64,000 nucleotides of DNA from an uncultured Lachnospiraceae bacterium (GCA_900539715.1 UQDA01000001.1:1-64000), one strand, 5' to 3'. Shown: positions 50,818 to 59,842, counted from the stretch's first letter. Notes: generated by a model not told the origin, from the sequence alone. Program-made: numbers and translations.

Positions 50818-51486
50818 TCACTGTTCCGCCTTTTCCTGATTATACTCATTTACCTTTTTTTGAAAAAGCTTTTTGCGGATATTTCCCCAAAAAGTCGGAC
50901 GCTGACGTTCCTTCAGCTTCGTATCCGGCAGAGCGACCCAGAGCTCCGCATTTAAAAACTTCCTCCCGACATGCATCAGCGTAAGGTCTGCCGGAAATGT
51001 CATCCGTGAAAAAATAACCTTCGGGGCAGCTTCGTTGAGCTCGTTCATAAGCCGCTCCGGCTGCTCGTCAAATTCCTCATATCCCCGCGCGCCGATCACA
51101 TTTAAGTTTTCCTGCACATTCAGGAGCATTTCCTGCAGCGCCTCCACCTGTTTTACCGTATCTCCTATCAGATATACCTTGTCCTGCTGACGTCCGAGTC
51201 TCTTTAGGAACTCCCGAAGAAATACTCTGTCTTCGATTTCCCTGACCCGCCCCGGAGAAGCGATGCCCGCCGCCTCCAGAATATCCGGCTCCAGACAAAA
51301 TATCAGATCCATTTCTTCCAGATACTGCTTGACCTGTTCGTCCCGGGACGCCGCCGCCAGAGACTGCGCATTTATGTAGCTTGTCGTATTAAGCGCACCC
51401 GTCTGCAGAAAGCGCTCTGCCCTCCGCAAACCTTCCCTTGCGGAAAAATCCATCAGGGAAATCCCCAAAACTGAATACCTTTTCAT
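50818..51486 (-). CDS. Divergent WecG/TagA/CpsF-like protein
   Basis: This 222-residue protein follows the TagA/WecG fold: VLGISLMDFSAREGLRRAE at the start, NTTSYINAQSLAAASRDEQV for the acceptor loop, a VYLIGDTVKQVEAL strand and APKVIFSRMTFP. TagA transfers ManNAc to undecaprenyl-linked GlcNAc in wall teichoic acid. Here the DG motif that carries the catalytic Asp reads IFCLEPDILEAAG, so activity is doubtful. No teichoic acid genes are adjacent. It follows the CvfB gene by 68 bp. The ribosome-binding site is weak. Confidence 0.7.
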   Translation of the reverse strand: MKRYSVLGISLMDFSAREGLRRAERFLQTGALNTTSYINAQSLAAASRDEQVKQYLEEMDLIFCLEPDILEAAGIASPGRVREIEDRVFLREFLKRLGRQQDKVYLIGDTVKQVEALQEMLLNVQENLNVIGARGYEEFDEQPERLMNELNEAAPKVIFSRMTFPADLTLMHVGRKFLNAELWVALPDTKLKERQRPTFWGNIRKKLFQKKVNEYNQEKAEQ

Positions 51487-51554
51487 AATCTCTGCCTGCT
51501 ATTCCAGCTTCCGGCAGCCCTTGCCCCCACAAAGCCTGCCGCCCCGCCCTGCTC

Positions 51555-52388
51555 TTAAAGCCTGCGGATCGCTCTTTCTGTGATCTCTATCCGTCCGTTT
51601 TTCAAAAGATTGCCGACCGCTCTCTTGAATTCATTTTTGCTCATGGAAAGCTCTCTTTTGATAACCTCCGGCGAAGCCTTATCCGTAAAAGGAAGCGCTC
51701 CGTCAAAGCTGTCTATCAGCGCCATTACCTTTTCTGCATCCGCCTCTATCTGCAGCCATGCCTTCTCCCTCACGCTCAGATCCAGCTTTCCGTCCTCGTG
51801 CACCCTTACAACCCGAGCCTCAACCGTATCGCCGACCTTTAATTCCCCATACATCTCCCTCGGCGGAATAAGGGCGCTGTAACGGTTGTCCACCGCTACG
51901 AACGCGCCGAACTGACGGCTTATCTCATACAGATATCCGCTCACACGATCGTCTTTTTTGTAAGGGCTGTCCGTATGAAGGTAATGATAAACCTTCATCG
52001 TCGCACACAGCCTGCCGCTCTTGTCCACATAGAGTGCAGCCGGGAACCGGTCGCCCTCTTTTACTTTTTTCGTCTGTTCCTTAAAAGGAAGGAACAGGTC
52101 CTTTTCCAGTCCCCAGTCCAGAAAAGCTCCCATCTTTGCAGTCTGAGCCACTCTGAGTTCCGCTACCTCGCCCAGAAGCAGCTTCGGGCGCGCTGTTGTG
52201 GATATCAGCCTGTCGCTGGAATCCTTATACAAAAATACCTCCAGCCTGTCCCCCTGTTTTGCATCCTTCGGCACCTGCCTCCCCGGAAGGAGCACTTTCT
52301 CCGACGCATCCATGCTCTCCGCAAGATAAACGCCGAAATCCACCTTTTTTACAATTGTCAGTTCCTGAATTTTACCTATTTCCAGCAT
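51555..52388 (-). CDS. S1-domain RNA-binding protein CvfB-like
   Basis: This 277-residue protein matches the CvfB/YitL family: several S1-like OB folds (LTIVKKVDFGVYLAESMDAS, then LRVAQTAKMGAFLDWGLEKD, then VSGYLYEISRQFGAFVAVDN) and a C-terminal winged helix (LSMSKNEFKRAVGNLLKNG). In Staphylococcus CvfB binds RNA and affects virulence gene expression. The length agrees with the family. It follows the thioesterase gene by four bases. Confidence 0.9.
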   Translation of the reverse strand: MLEIGKIQELTIVKKVDFGVYLAESMDASEKVLLPGRQVPKDAKQGDRLEVFLYKDSSDRLISTTARPKLLLGEVAELRVAQTAKMGAFLDWGLEKDLFLPFKEQTKKVKEGDRFPAALYVDKSGRLCATMKVYHYLHTDSPYKKDDRVSGYLYEISRQFGAFVAVDNRYSALIPPREMYGELKVGDTVEARVVRVHEDGKLDLSVREKAWLQIEADAEKVMALIDSFDGALPFTDKASPEVIKRELSMSKNEFKRAVGNLLKNGRIEITERAIRRL

Positions 52389-52392
52389 ATTC

Positions 52393-53100
52393 CTATTTCC
52401 TTGTCAGTTCCACCACCGCATAGGGGGCTTGTTCCTCGCTGCATAAAGAAACCGTCACACGGTCCTCTTCTTTTTTTACGACCGGGACGATGACATCGTG
52501 CAAAAGCGCCGACTTTTTGTATTCCGCCCGCATCTGTCCGATCTCAAACCCTGCCGGCACATACTCCATCGCCATGTGAATATACTGTCCGTTGTTCACA
52601 TGATGATTACTGTCCAGATGCTGCCGTCCGACAACAAAGCTCTCGCATTCCCTGCCGCCTTCCGGCATGCCGATCTTGCGCGAAGCATATTTCATTGGAA
52701 GCTTTTCTTCCAGCACATATTTTTCCAGCATTTCCTGTGGTGCGCGCACCGGCACGCCCTTCTTGAAATCCATCAGCGTCCATACGGAATTCGCCTCTGC
52801 CAGCCGCTCCCCGTCCGCCGTATCCAGGAAAAAATTCCGCATTCCCATAAAACTTCGGAACGCATACGGAAAAGTCCCTGCCACGATATTCTCGCCCAGC
52901 GACGGGTATCTGTGGATGATTATCTGCCACGCACTCATCACCCAAACCATATTTTGTCCGTGCAGATATTCCACGCCAAGCCCCAGAGCTTCCGACTGAA
53001 ACGTAGATACATCCTGAAAATAATCCACAATCCCAGCAATGCTCAAAAACCCGCTCTCATCCGTCTCGCTGTACCGCACCCTGCTGTCAAATGTATACAT
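52393..53100 (-). CDS. Acyl-ACP thioesterase
   Basis: This 235-residue protein has two hot-dog domains of the FatA/FatB family: MYTFDSRVRYSETDESGFLS at the start and the catalytic LDSNHHVNNGQYIHMAM in the second domain, with Asn and His in the usual places. It releases fatty acids from acyl carrier protein in the cytoplasm; bacterial members are common in gut Clostridia. The chain-length preference cannot be read from sequence. GAGGCGAAGC precedes the ATG. Confidence 0.93.
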   Translation of the reverse strand: MYTFDSRVRYSETDESGFLSIAGIVDYFQDVSTFQSEALGLGVEYLHGQNMVWVMSAWQIIIHRYPSLGENIVAGTFPYAFRSFMGMRNFFLDTADGERLAEANSVWTLMDFKKGVPVRAPQEMLEKYVLEEKLPMKYASRKIGMPEGGRECESFVVGRQHLDSNHHVNNGQYIHMAMEYVPAGFEIGQMRAEYKKSALLHDVIVPVVKKEEDRVTVSLCSEEQAPYAVVELTRK

Positions 53101-53215
53101 GCTTCGCCTCGTTGTTTATAGATTTCAGTCATCATACCACAAAACGGAGATTTTTACAACTCCACGAAATATGTCCCTCAGGATATATAGGCTCAGATAT
53201 ATAAAATATGCAGAC

Positions 53216-54229
53216 TTATTTCCCGACGATATCCAGCCCTTCAAAAAATGTCCCCAAAAGCTCCTTCCATGTTTTTCCCTGCCCCGCCAGAAGATCCGCC
53301 TGATACTGATCAAATCCCAGCCCGTGTCCGATGCCTTTTGTCTGCAGATAAATCTTCCCCGACTCTTCCCGGACAGAAAAACACGAGGATGCCAGCCCGA
53401 AAAGCTGACGAAATCGCTCTCCCTCCATCACTGCATCCCCGCAGGACACGTTCAGCACATAACCGGCGCTGTCCCGCTCAAGCACTATCTTTGCATTTTT
53501 TCCAGGCAGGATCATTCCTTCCGAAGCAAGCTTTCTCGCAAATCCTTCCCGGCTGACCGCTGTTTCTGCCCAAAAATCCTCCGCCCTTTCATCTCCGCTG
53601 CATGGGATGCTCCTGCACCATGACAGCTGTTCCTGACCGAAAATCTCTGCGCTGCTCCGCGTGTTCCCTGCGCTCAGCCTGAAAAAGGGCGGACTCACGG
53701 CTGCTCCGCCCTGCGTCACATATATCCCCCTCGTGTCTGTCACAGCCCGGCGGCACTTTTGTTCCAGCTCCTCAAAGTCCTCTCCCCACAGCCTTCTGCG
53801 CTCCTCCTCCGAAAGCCATGTAAGACCGCTCTCCTGCGCGCTGACGCAGAGCTTACCAGCCGCATCATTTTTTTTGCTTTCCGCACCGCCGGTTCCTTTT
53901 TTTCCCTCCGCATACAGGGTGCTTCTTAAGATGACCGCCTGTGCCTTCAGCGTCTCCTCCCGATATTGCGCCGGGATACATCCCGCCAGCGCCCCCGTCA
54001 GAAACTCCTCCTCCGAAAGCCTGCGGCTCCCGTTCCCATACTCCCACAAAATACCTTCCTGCTCTGCGCCCACAGACAGTGTTTCCACCGCCTGACCGCT
54101 CCCGCTCCTTACTACCACGCTGCATGTATACGGGAGCAGCAGCATAAAAAGAAGAACCGTAAGAAGGTCCTGCATCCGTTTCCTTCTTACGGCTCCCGCC
54201 CCCCCTTTTTTCAGTTCTCTTTCCTGCAT
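53216..54229 (-). CDS. SpoIID/LytB-like protein lacking the catalytic glutamate
   Basis: This 337-residue protein has one N-terminal membrane helix (about 20-42) and an extracellular SpoIID domain, recognised by EETLKAQAVILRST and the C-terminal GIGHGLGFDQYQADLLAGQG. SpoIID is a lytic transglycosylase needed for engulfment; its catalytic Glu lies in a GVVASEMP motif, where this protein reads GALAGCIP with Cys84. It may thus be a non-catalytic or vegetative relative. An insertion of about 70 residues separates the halves. The start at 54229 has GGGAGG seven bases upstream. Confidence 0.82.
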   Translation of the reverse strand: MQERELKKGGAGAVRRKRMQDLLTVLLFMLLLPYTCSVVVRSGSGQAVETLSVGAEQEGILWEYGNGSRRLSEEEFLTGALAGCIPAQYREETLKAQAVILRSTLYAEGKKGTGGAESKKNDAAGKLCVSAQESGLTWLSEEERRRLWGEDFEELEQKCRRAVTDTRGIYVTQGGAAVSPPFFRLSAGNTRSSAEIFGQEQLSWCRSIPCSGDERAEDFWAETAVSREGFARKLASEGMILPGKNAKIVLERDSAGYVLNVSCGDAVMEGERFRQLFGLASSCFSVREESGKIYLQTKGIGHGLGFDQYQADLLAGQGKTWKELLGTFFEGLDIVGK

Positions 54230-54306
54230 GTCCGTCCCTCCCATACCCTGCCGTTTTGCTTCACATTGACATTGTATGAGAGGGCGGACAGCCTTATGCA
54301 AAATCG

Positions 54307-56601
54307 TTACGCATCCACTCTGTTATAGTTTATGAGACAGCCCTTCAAAATGATGCTGCGTTCTTCGTCCGTCAGCTCGCCCAGCGTTACGGCAAATGCG
54401 GAAATCCCATCGCCGCCCACACGGTAGCCCGTGATAGTCTCCGCCTTTTCCTCCACTGCGCGGCGGATGCCGGGGAAGAACAGATAATCGTGGTTTTTAA
54501 ACGGAAGCTCTCCCTTTTCTATCACAAAGGGAAGCATTCCCCAGTTTATCAAATTGGAGCGGTAACGCTTGGTCGCATATTCGTTGGCAATATTCGCCCA
54601 GCCGCCCAGCACCTTCTGACAGCTCGCCGCCTGCTCTCTGGCAGAACCGTCTCCGGGCTTCACCGCAAATATCGTCGAACCAAAGCCAAGGCTTTCTGCC
54701 TTTGCCTGCGGGAACTGCGCGTAAATCTGCTCCATGACCGGAGCGAGCCCGTCTTTTGCCGCCAGCGGGTCTTCTCCGTTCTCCAGAGCCTTCTGCGCCT
54801 TCTGTATCTCCTTCGCCAGCCCTACATAGGCAGGGTCTTTCCGGGAAAGGGTAAATTCCGCAAGTCCCAGCGGATTGGAACGGTAAGAGCTCGTTTCGCC
54901 CGAAGGTATGAGCTCGTCCGTCGTCGTCACTGGGTCATGGATTTCGGATACCACCTGTAAAACGAGGTTTTCCGGAAGCGCGCACATCTTCGGCCAGTCC
55001 TTGATGTTGGGGCCAAAATGGATATCCACAGACGGGTCTGCCTCTCCGTGGGAATCAAATACCCTGTTCTGATATATTTTTGAATCAAAATGATATTTAT
55101 ATCTGCCGATAGGCCCGTCAAAATCCGTCGCCGGAGTCAAAAGCCCCTGATTTGCAGCCGTCGCCGCAATGGAGCGCGCGTCCATGAGCGCCACAGAAGC
55201 AATCTGACCGTTCTGCAGCTTGGAGCCTTCGCGGTTCGGGAAATTTCTCGTGGAATGCCTGATAGAAAACGCATTGTTTGCCGGCGTATCGCCTGCGCCG
55301 AAGCAGGGACCGCAGAATGCCGTTTTCATAACCGCGCCCGTCTCCATCAGAGTCGCCGCGCAGCCGTTTCTTATCAGCTCCATATAAACCGGCATGGACG
55401 CCGGATATACGCTCAATGTAAATGCGTCGTTTCCGATATTGCTCCCCTTTAAAATATCCGCCGCCGCGCATATATTTTCAAAGCCGCCGCCCGCACAGCC
55501 CGCGATGATACCCTGATCCACATAAAATCTTCCGTCGCGCACCTTGTCCTTTAAACTGTATTCCACAGCATTGTCCAGACTGACAAGCGCCTTCTTTTCC
55601 ACATCTGCCAGAATGTCCGTCAGATTTGCCTTCAGCTCTTCTATCGTATAAGTATTGCTCGGATGGAAGGGCATCGCTATCATCGGTTTTACCTTCGACA
55701 GATCCACCTCTATCAGCCCGTCGTAATACGCTGCCTCTCCGGGCTTTAACTCCTTATAGTCCTCTGTTCTTCCGTGAATCTCATAGAAATCACGTATCTC
55801 ATCATCTGTCTGCCAGATGGAGGACAGGCATGTCGTCTCCGTCGTCATCACATCGATGCCTATCCTGAAATCAGCGCTCAGATTTGCCACGCCGGGGCCG
55901 ACAAATTCCATCACTTTATTTTTCACATAACCGTTTGCAAATACTGCGCCGATAACCGCCAGCGCAACGTCCTGCGGCCCTACGCCCTTTTCCGGCTTTC
56001 CGGTCAGATAAACGCCGACCACCTCCGGCATATTGATGTCATAAGTCTGGTTCAGCAGCTGCTTTACCAGCTCCGGACCACCCTCGCCCATGGCCATCGT
56101 ACCAAGCGCGCCATATCGGGTATGGGAATCAGATCCAAGTATCATCCTGCCGCCGCCAGCCAGCATCTCGCGTGCAAACTGATGGATAACCGCCTGATGA
56201 GGGGGCACATATACGCCGCCGTATTTTTTTGCACAGGTCAGACCGAATAAATGGTCGTCCTCATTGATCGTACCGCCCACAGCGCACAGAGAATTGTGGC
56301 AGTTGGTGAGCACATACGGAATCGGGAATTTCGTCAGTCCCGACGCCCGCGCAGTCTGAATGATGCCGACGAACGTAATATCGTGGCTTGTCAGCTTGTC
56401 GAATTTAATCTTTAACTTATCCATACTGCCGGAGGTATTATGATTTTCCAGAATACCGTACGCGATAGTCTGCTTCTTCGCTTCTTCTTTTTCAATAGAG
56501 CGCCCCAGCGCCGCCTTTACGGCTTCCTGCGCCCCGGCTTCATCCAATATCAACTCGACGCCATTGATGAGCCATGCGCCGCTATTTGCCAATGTAACCA
56601 T
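54307..56601 (-). CDS. Aconitase-family hydratase (YbhJ-like)
   Basis: This 764-residue protein has the aconitase fold and cluster ligands: ILGSDSHTRYGALGTMAMGE, then GCAGGGFENI and the CGPCFGAGDTPANNAF cysteines, and a C-terminal swivelling domain. The organisation and length resemble the E. coli YbhJ-type putative hydratase rather than AcnA, AcnB or LeuC. It probably hydrates a small carboxylic acid, but the substrate is unknown. A consensus promoter is at 56636-56664 and AGGAGG precedes the ATG at 56601. The SpoIID-like gene follows 77 bp downstream. Confidence 0.88.
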   Translation of the reverse strand: MVTLANSGAWLINGVELILDEAGAQEAVKAALGRSIEKEEAKKQTIAYGILENHNTSGSMDKLKIKFDKLTSHDITFVGIIQTARASGLTKFPIPYVLTNCHNSLCAVGGTINEDDHLFGLTCAKKYGGVYVPPHQAVIHQFAREMLAGGGRMILGSDSHTRYGALGTMAMGEGGPELVKQLLNQTYDINMPEVVGVYLTGKPEKGVGPQDVALAVIGAVFANGYVKNKVMEFVGPGVANLSADFRIGIDVMTTETTCLSSIWQTDDEIRDFYEIHGRTEDYKELKPGEAAYYDGLIEVDLSKVKPMIAMPFHPSNTYTIEELKANLTDILADVEKKALVSLDNAVEYSLKDKVRDGRFYVDQGIIAGCAGGGFENICAAADILKGSNIGNDAFTLSVYPASMPVYMELIRNGCAATLMETGAVMKTAFCGPCFGAGDTPANNAFSIRHSTRNFPNREGSKLQNGQIASVALMDARSIAATAANQGLLTPATDFDGPIGRYKYHFDSKIYQNRVFDSHGEADPSVDIHFGPNIKDWPKMCALPENLVLQVVSEIHDPVTTTDELIPSGETSSYRSNPLGLAEFTLSRKDPAYVGLAKEIQKAQKALENGEDPLAAKDGLAPVMEQIYAQFPQAKAESLGFGSTIFAVKPGDGSAREQAASCQKVLGGWANIANEYATKRYRSNLINWGMLPFVIEKGELPFKNHDYLFFPGIRRAVEEKAETITGYRVGGDGISAFAVTLGELTDEERSIILKGCLINYNRVDA

Positions 56602-56635
56602 GAAAATACCTCCTTGCACTTTGTTTTATTAAAGC

Positions 56636-56664
56636 AGTATAGCGAAAAACCTTTCCGGATGCAA
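56636..56664 (-). promoter_or_regulatory. Sigma-A promoter of the hydratase gene
   Basis: On the minus strand TTGCAT (56664-56659) and TATACT (56641-56636) are separated by 17 bp. Confidence 0.75.
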
Positions 56665-56694
56665 GCATTTTCTGCCTCACCATGCTTCTCAGGA

Positions 56695-56737
56695 AACAGC
56701 GCGGCAAAAACTGCCATGCAATTTTTGCCGCGCTGTT
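56695..56737 (-). terminator. Terminator of the nahK-maturase operon
   Basis: A 16-bp perfect stem, AACAGCGCGGCAAAAA (56695-56710) with TTTTTGCCGCGCTGTT (56722-56737), overlaps the last codon of the maturase gene. Confidence 0.8.
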
Positions 56738-57848
56738 ACCGCATACAGTTTCGTGCGATGTCCTTCAGCCTCGGCAGACAGGCATCAAAAAACATCCTGT
56801 ACGACTCGCAGAAATAATTTTCCCCCGGACGCTCCCCGGTCTGTTCCCGATGCCTGCGGCATCCGCCCCGGCATATCATAAAGTAACGGCACGATTTGCA
56901 TTCCTCCGTATGATTGTAAGAAGCCTCCACAAAACCGCTCTCCAGACGCCGTTTGTGAATCGTCTCGAACGTATCCTCATTGAGGTTGCCCAGCCGCCAC
57001 TCATCCAGCACATAAAAATCACAGGGATACACGCTGCCGTCCGCCTCCACAATATTCTGGAAGCTGCACACGCCCCGCTGCTCGCATGACTCCGGATACT
57101 GTCCCATCAGGATTCCCACATAATTTTCAAACTGCCTGATGTAAGGCTGTTTTCCCTGCTTTAAATCCAGCTCCCACAGGTCGAACAGCTCTATCAGAAA
57201 CTTTCCGTAAACCTCCGGCGTCAGAGAATATTCCTGCTGCCCCTGTGTCTCCCCGATAGGGTCGAGACATGCTATATACTGCTGCCACGAAAATCCAAGC
57301 TTTTTGTAATTCTCATAAATACGCCTTATCTTCGGCGCAGTCTTCCCGTTTACCACAGTCAGCACATTAAAATCAACGCCCGCTGCTTCCAGCTTCTTCG
57401 CCGCTTCCAGCACGCGGAAATAAGTATCCTGTCCCTCCGCATCCTTGCGATAGCAGTCGTGGGTCGCTTTGATACCGTCCACGGACAGACCGATAAGGAA
57501 ATGGTTCTCCGCAAAAAAGCGGCACCATTCCTCATCCAGCACATAGCCGTTTGTCTGCAGCGCATGGGAAATCTTCACATTTTTCGTATTATATTTTTGC
57601 TCCAGCCGTATGCACTCCCGGAAAAAATCCAGCCCCGCCAGCGTCGGCTCGCCGCCCTGAAAGGCGATAGTACAGCTTCCCTCTGCAAAAGCAAGCGTCT
57701 CCCGGATAACATTTTCCAGCGTCTCGGCACTCATGATTCCGTAAGACGCCTGACTCCGGTTTTCCATCTCGTCGGCGTAAAAGCAGTAACGGCAGCGCAT
57801 ATTGCAAAGCCCCGATGCGGGCTTTATCATCACATGTATTGCAGGCAT
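56736..57848 (-). CDS. Anaerobic sulfatase-maturase-type radical SAM/SPASM enzyme
   Basis: This 370-residue enzyme has the radical SAM motif CNMRCRYC (Cys15, 19, 22 as CxxxCxxC), TIAFQGGEPTLAGLDFF for the SAM-binding GGE motif, and SPASM cysteines (CSFQNIVEADGSVYPCDFY, ECKSCRYFMICRGGC). Relatives convert a Cys or Ser of sulfatases to formylglycine without oxygen. No sulfatase gene is in the window, so it would act on one elsewhere. The start overlaps the nahK stop (TGATG), linking it to hexosamine use from host glycans. Confidence 0.92.
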   Translation of the reverse strand: MPAIHVMIKPASGLCNMRCRYCFYADEMENRSQASYGIMSAETLENVIRETLAFAEGSCTIAFQGGEPTLAGLDFFRECIRLEQKYNTKNVKISHALQTNGYVLDEEWCRFFAENHFLIGLSVDGIKATHDCYRKDAEGQDTYFRVLEAAKKLEAAGVDFNVLTVVNGKTAPKIRRIYENYKKLGFSWQQYIACLDPIGETQGQQEYSLTPEVYGKFLIELFDLWELDLKQGKQPYIRQFENYVGILMGQYPESCEQRGVCSFQNIVEADGSVYPCDFYVLDEWRLGNLNEDTFETIHKRRLESGFVEASYNHTEECKSCRYFMICRGGCRRHREQTGERPGENYFCESYRMFFDACLPRLKDIARNCMR

Positions 57849-58963
57849 CAGATATATTTCTCCACTATCGCGTTCATCTCATCCCATTTTGCTTCCATAT
57901 CGGCAACCAGCTTGAGCTGCGTCCTCGCGCGGTCCAGATTGTGATTCTCGCGATGAATCTTGTAATAAATATCGTTCTGTAAATGATCCGCCAGAAAACG
58001 CATGCCACACTCCAGAGTCATGAGCTTCGCGCCCATCGGCATCATGCGTATCTCTGTTTCAGTCAGACTGCCTCCGCAGCCCTCCACATAACCTTTTGTA
58101 TAGATTTCAAACAGCTCCAGATCACACCAGATCAGATCCAGGTTCTGCTCATCCTCCGCACCAGTGCTCGCGCCAAAACGAATGGAATCGCCATAATCAT
58201 ACAAAGAAGAGCCCGGCATTACCGTGTCCAGATCGATAACACACAGTCCCTTTCCGGTGCGGTTATCTATCATGATATTGTTCAGCTTCGTATCGTTGTG
58301 CGTAACGCGCAGAGGAAGCTCGCCCTTTGCCAAAGCGTCGCATATCACATGACAGTCAGCCTCCCGGTCGAGTACAAACTGAATCTCCTTCTGAACGTCC
58401 CTGGCACGTCCTGCCACGTCTTCTTCCACAGCCTTTTTAAAATCCGCAAAACGGCTCACCGTGTTATGGAAATTTTTTATCGTCTCATGCAGGGTCGCCG
58501 CAGGATAATCTGCAAGCAGTCTCTGGAAATTGCCGAATGCTACCGCGCTGTTGTAAAAATCCTCCGGTTTTTCCACCTGGTCGAAGCTTGTCGCATCCTC
58601 GATAAAAATGTAGCACCTCCAGAAATCCCCGTTTTCATCTGTCAGATAATTCTTTCCATCCTTCGTCGGAATGACGTTTAACGTCTCACGGTCCGGGTCC
58701 CCCCCCGCCGCAATGATTTTCTTCCGCAGAAAAGAGGTAACGTTCATGACGTTCTCCATCAGCTCGTCGGGATTTTTGAAAATACCGTCATTCATGCGCT
58801 GTACAATATAGCGCTTTGTCCTTCCGTCCGCGAGCTCACACGTCGCGCGCAGCGTATCATTGATATGCCCGTTCCCAAAAACAGACAGCTCCTTTAATTC
58901 CCCCTCCAACGCAAACTGCATCGCTACTTTTTCTCTGACCTCATCGAGATTCAAGTTTCCCAT
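57848..58963 (-). CDS. N-acetylhexosamine 1-kinase-like phosphotransferase
   Basis: This 371-residue aminoglycoside-phosphotransferase-fold kinase closely resembles NahK (LnpB) of Bifidobacterium: FGNGHINDTL near the start, RYIVQRMNDGIFKNP, the catalytic loop LRVTHNDTKLNNIMID and the metal-binding VIDLDTVMPGSSLYDYGDS, then LECGMRFLADHLQND. NahK phosphorylates GalNAc or GlcNAc at C1 in mucin and milk-oligosaccharide use. No lacto-N-biose phosphorylase gene is adjacent. The start at 58963 has GGAGGG seven bases upstream. It heads an operon with the sulfatase maturase. Confidence 0.92.
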   Translation of the reverse strand: MGNLNLDEVREKVAMQFALEGELKELSVFGNGHINDTLRATCELADGRTKRYIVQRMNDGIFKNPDELMENVMNVTSFLRKKIIAAGGDPDRETLNVIPTKDGKNYLTDENGDFWRCYIFIEDATSFDQVEKPEDFYNSAVAFGNFQRLLADYPAATLHETIKNFHNTVSRFADFKKAVEEDVAGRARDVQKEIQFVLDREADCHVICDALAKGELPLRVTHNDTKLNNIMIDNRTGKGLCVIDLDTVMPGSSLYDYGDSIRFGASTGAEDEQNLDLIWCDLELFEIYTKGYVEGCGGSLTETEIRMMPMGAKLMTLECGMRFLADHLQNDIYYKIHRENHNLDRARTQLKLVADMEAKWDEMNAIVEKYI

Positions 58964-59182
58964 ATACCTACCCTCCAGTATAAAAATCATGTGTATATTG
59001 CGTACACTCGCGCCATCCGGCGCTTTTCGTTAGATTTCAGTATAACATCTTTTCGGGTGGTTTGTATATCTTATTTTTTTCAAAACAGCTCTGCTCTGTC
59101 CTTTTTGCCGGATATCTGCTACCATGAAAACAATATCAGTGTACGTTTTTACCCGTACTGCATTTTCTAAAGGAGTTCTCTT

Positions 59183-59557
59183 ATGATATCCAACTCTGTT
59201 TCCGGAGACACTCTCTCCTATCTATGCGTCTGCACCTATCTTTTCGCCCATATATCCGAGCGCCTTTCCATTGACCTCATCTGCCGGGACAATCTTATCT
59301 GTCGCAGCCGTCTTGAAGCCCTTTTTCTTTCATACACAGGAAGCGGCGTCATGCACAACTTTTCCCTCTTCAAAATATCAGCCGCAAAGCAGCTCATCCG
59401 CAGCCGCAGGATGAATTTTTCCCAGATTGCGGACGTACTCGGATATTCTGATGTCCAGTATTTTTCCCGCCGCTTCAAACAGATTTCCGGCATGACGCCC
59501 TCGCAGTATGCCTCTATGGTACATAAGGAAATGGTCTGGAAGCTTCCGTGGGAATAA
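59183..59557 (+). CDS. Short AraC-type DNA-binding protein
   Basis: This 124-residue protein contains only an AraC/XylS double helix-turn-helix: a diverged first motif and a clear second one, MNFSQIADVLGYSDVQYFSR then RFKQISGMTPSQYAS. There is no sensor domain. AAAGGAG lies before the ATG. It is divergent from nahK across 219 bp, so it may regulate the hexosamine/sulfatase-maturase operon. It could also be the C-terminal remnant of a longer regulator, although a proper start is present. Confidence 0.8.
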   Translation: MISNSVSGDTLSYLCVCTYLFAHISERLSIDLICRDNLICRSRLEALFLSYTGSGVMHNFSLFKISAAKQLIRSRRMNFSQIADVLGYSDVQYFSRRFKQISGMTPSQYASMVHKEMVWKLPWE

Positions 59558-59576
59558 ATCGTATAAAACCCCATTT

Positions 59577-59774
59577 TCAACACCAATTCCGGGGGCAGCC
59601 TTTATTATGACCGGGCTTCAATATCTTCTGCAAATGACGGTCAAAGGAGCTCTTGCTGTCTATACTGCCATTTAACAGTTTATCGAATGTCAGACGCGAG
59701 ATGCCCGCCTTTGATGCAAAAGAAACCTTTGTATAACCCATATCTCTAATACAATTTTCTGACTTTGAACCCAC
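59577..59774 (-). pseudogene. Cro/C1-type helix-turn-helix remnant
   Basis: About 65 codons read CIRDMGYTKVSFASKAGISR then LTFDKLLNGSIDSKSSFDRH, a recognisable XRE-type helix-turn-helix. The reading frame upstream runs into the glgP terminator hairpin, no spaced ribosome-binding site is seen, and the reading starts at best from GTG at 59774. It is therefore probably a gene fragment. A tiny functional repressor is possible. Confidence 0.45.
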
Positions 59775-59777
59775 TAT

Positions 59778-59807
59778 AAAAACGGCATAGCCAAAGCCAT
59801 GCCGTTT
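59778..59807 (-). terminator. Terminator of glgP
   Basis: On the minus strand AAAACGGCATGGC-TTT-GGCTATGCCGTTTT is followed by TATA, 35 bp after the glgP stop. Confidence 0.85.
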
Positions 59808-59842
59808 TCCGGAAAACAATCTATGCCGTATTGTTTCTGAGC

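Noticed and set aside
53216..54229. Taking the SpoIID-like gene as proof of sporulation
   Set aside because: It lacks the catalytic Glu and stands outside any sporulation gene cluster. The SleB domain gene also has a non-spore architecture, so spore formation cannot be inferred from this window.
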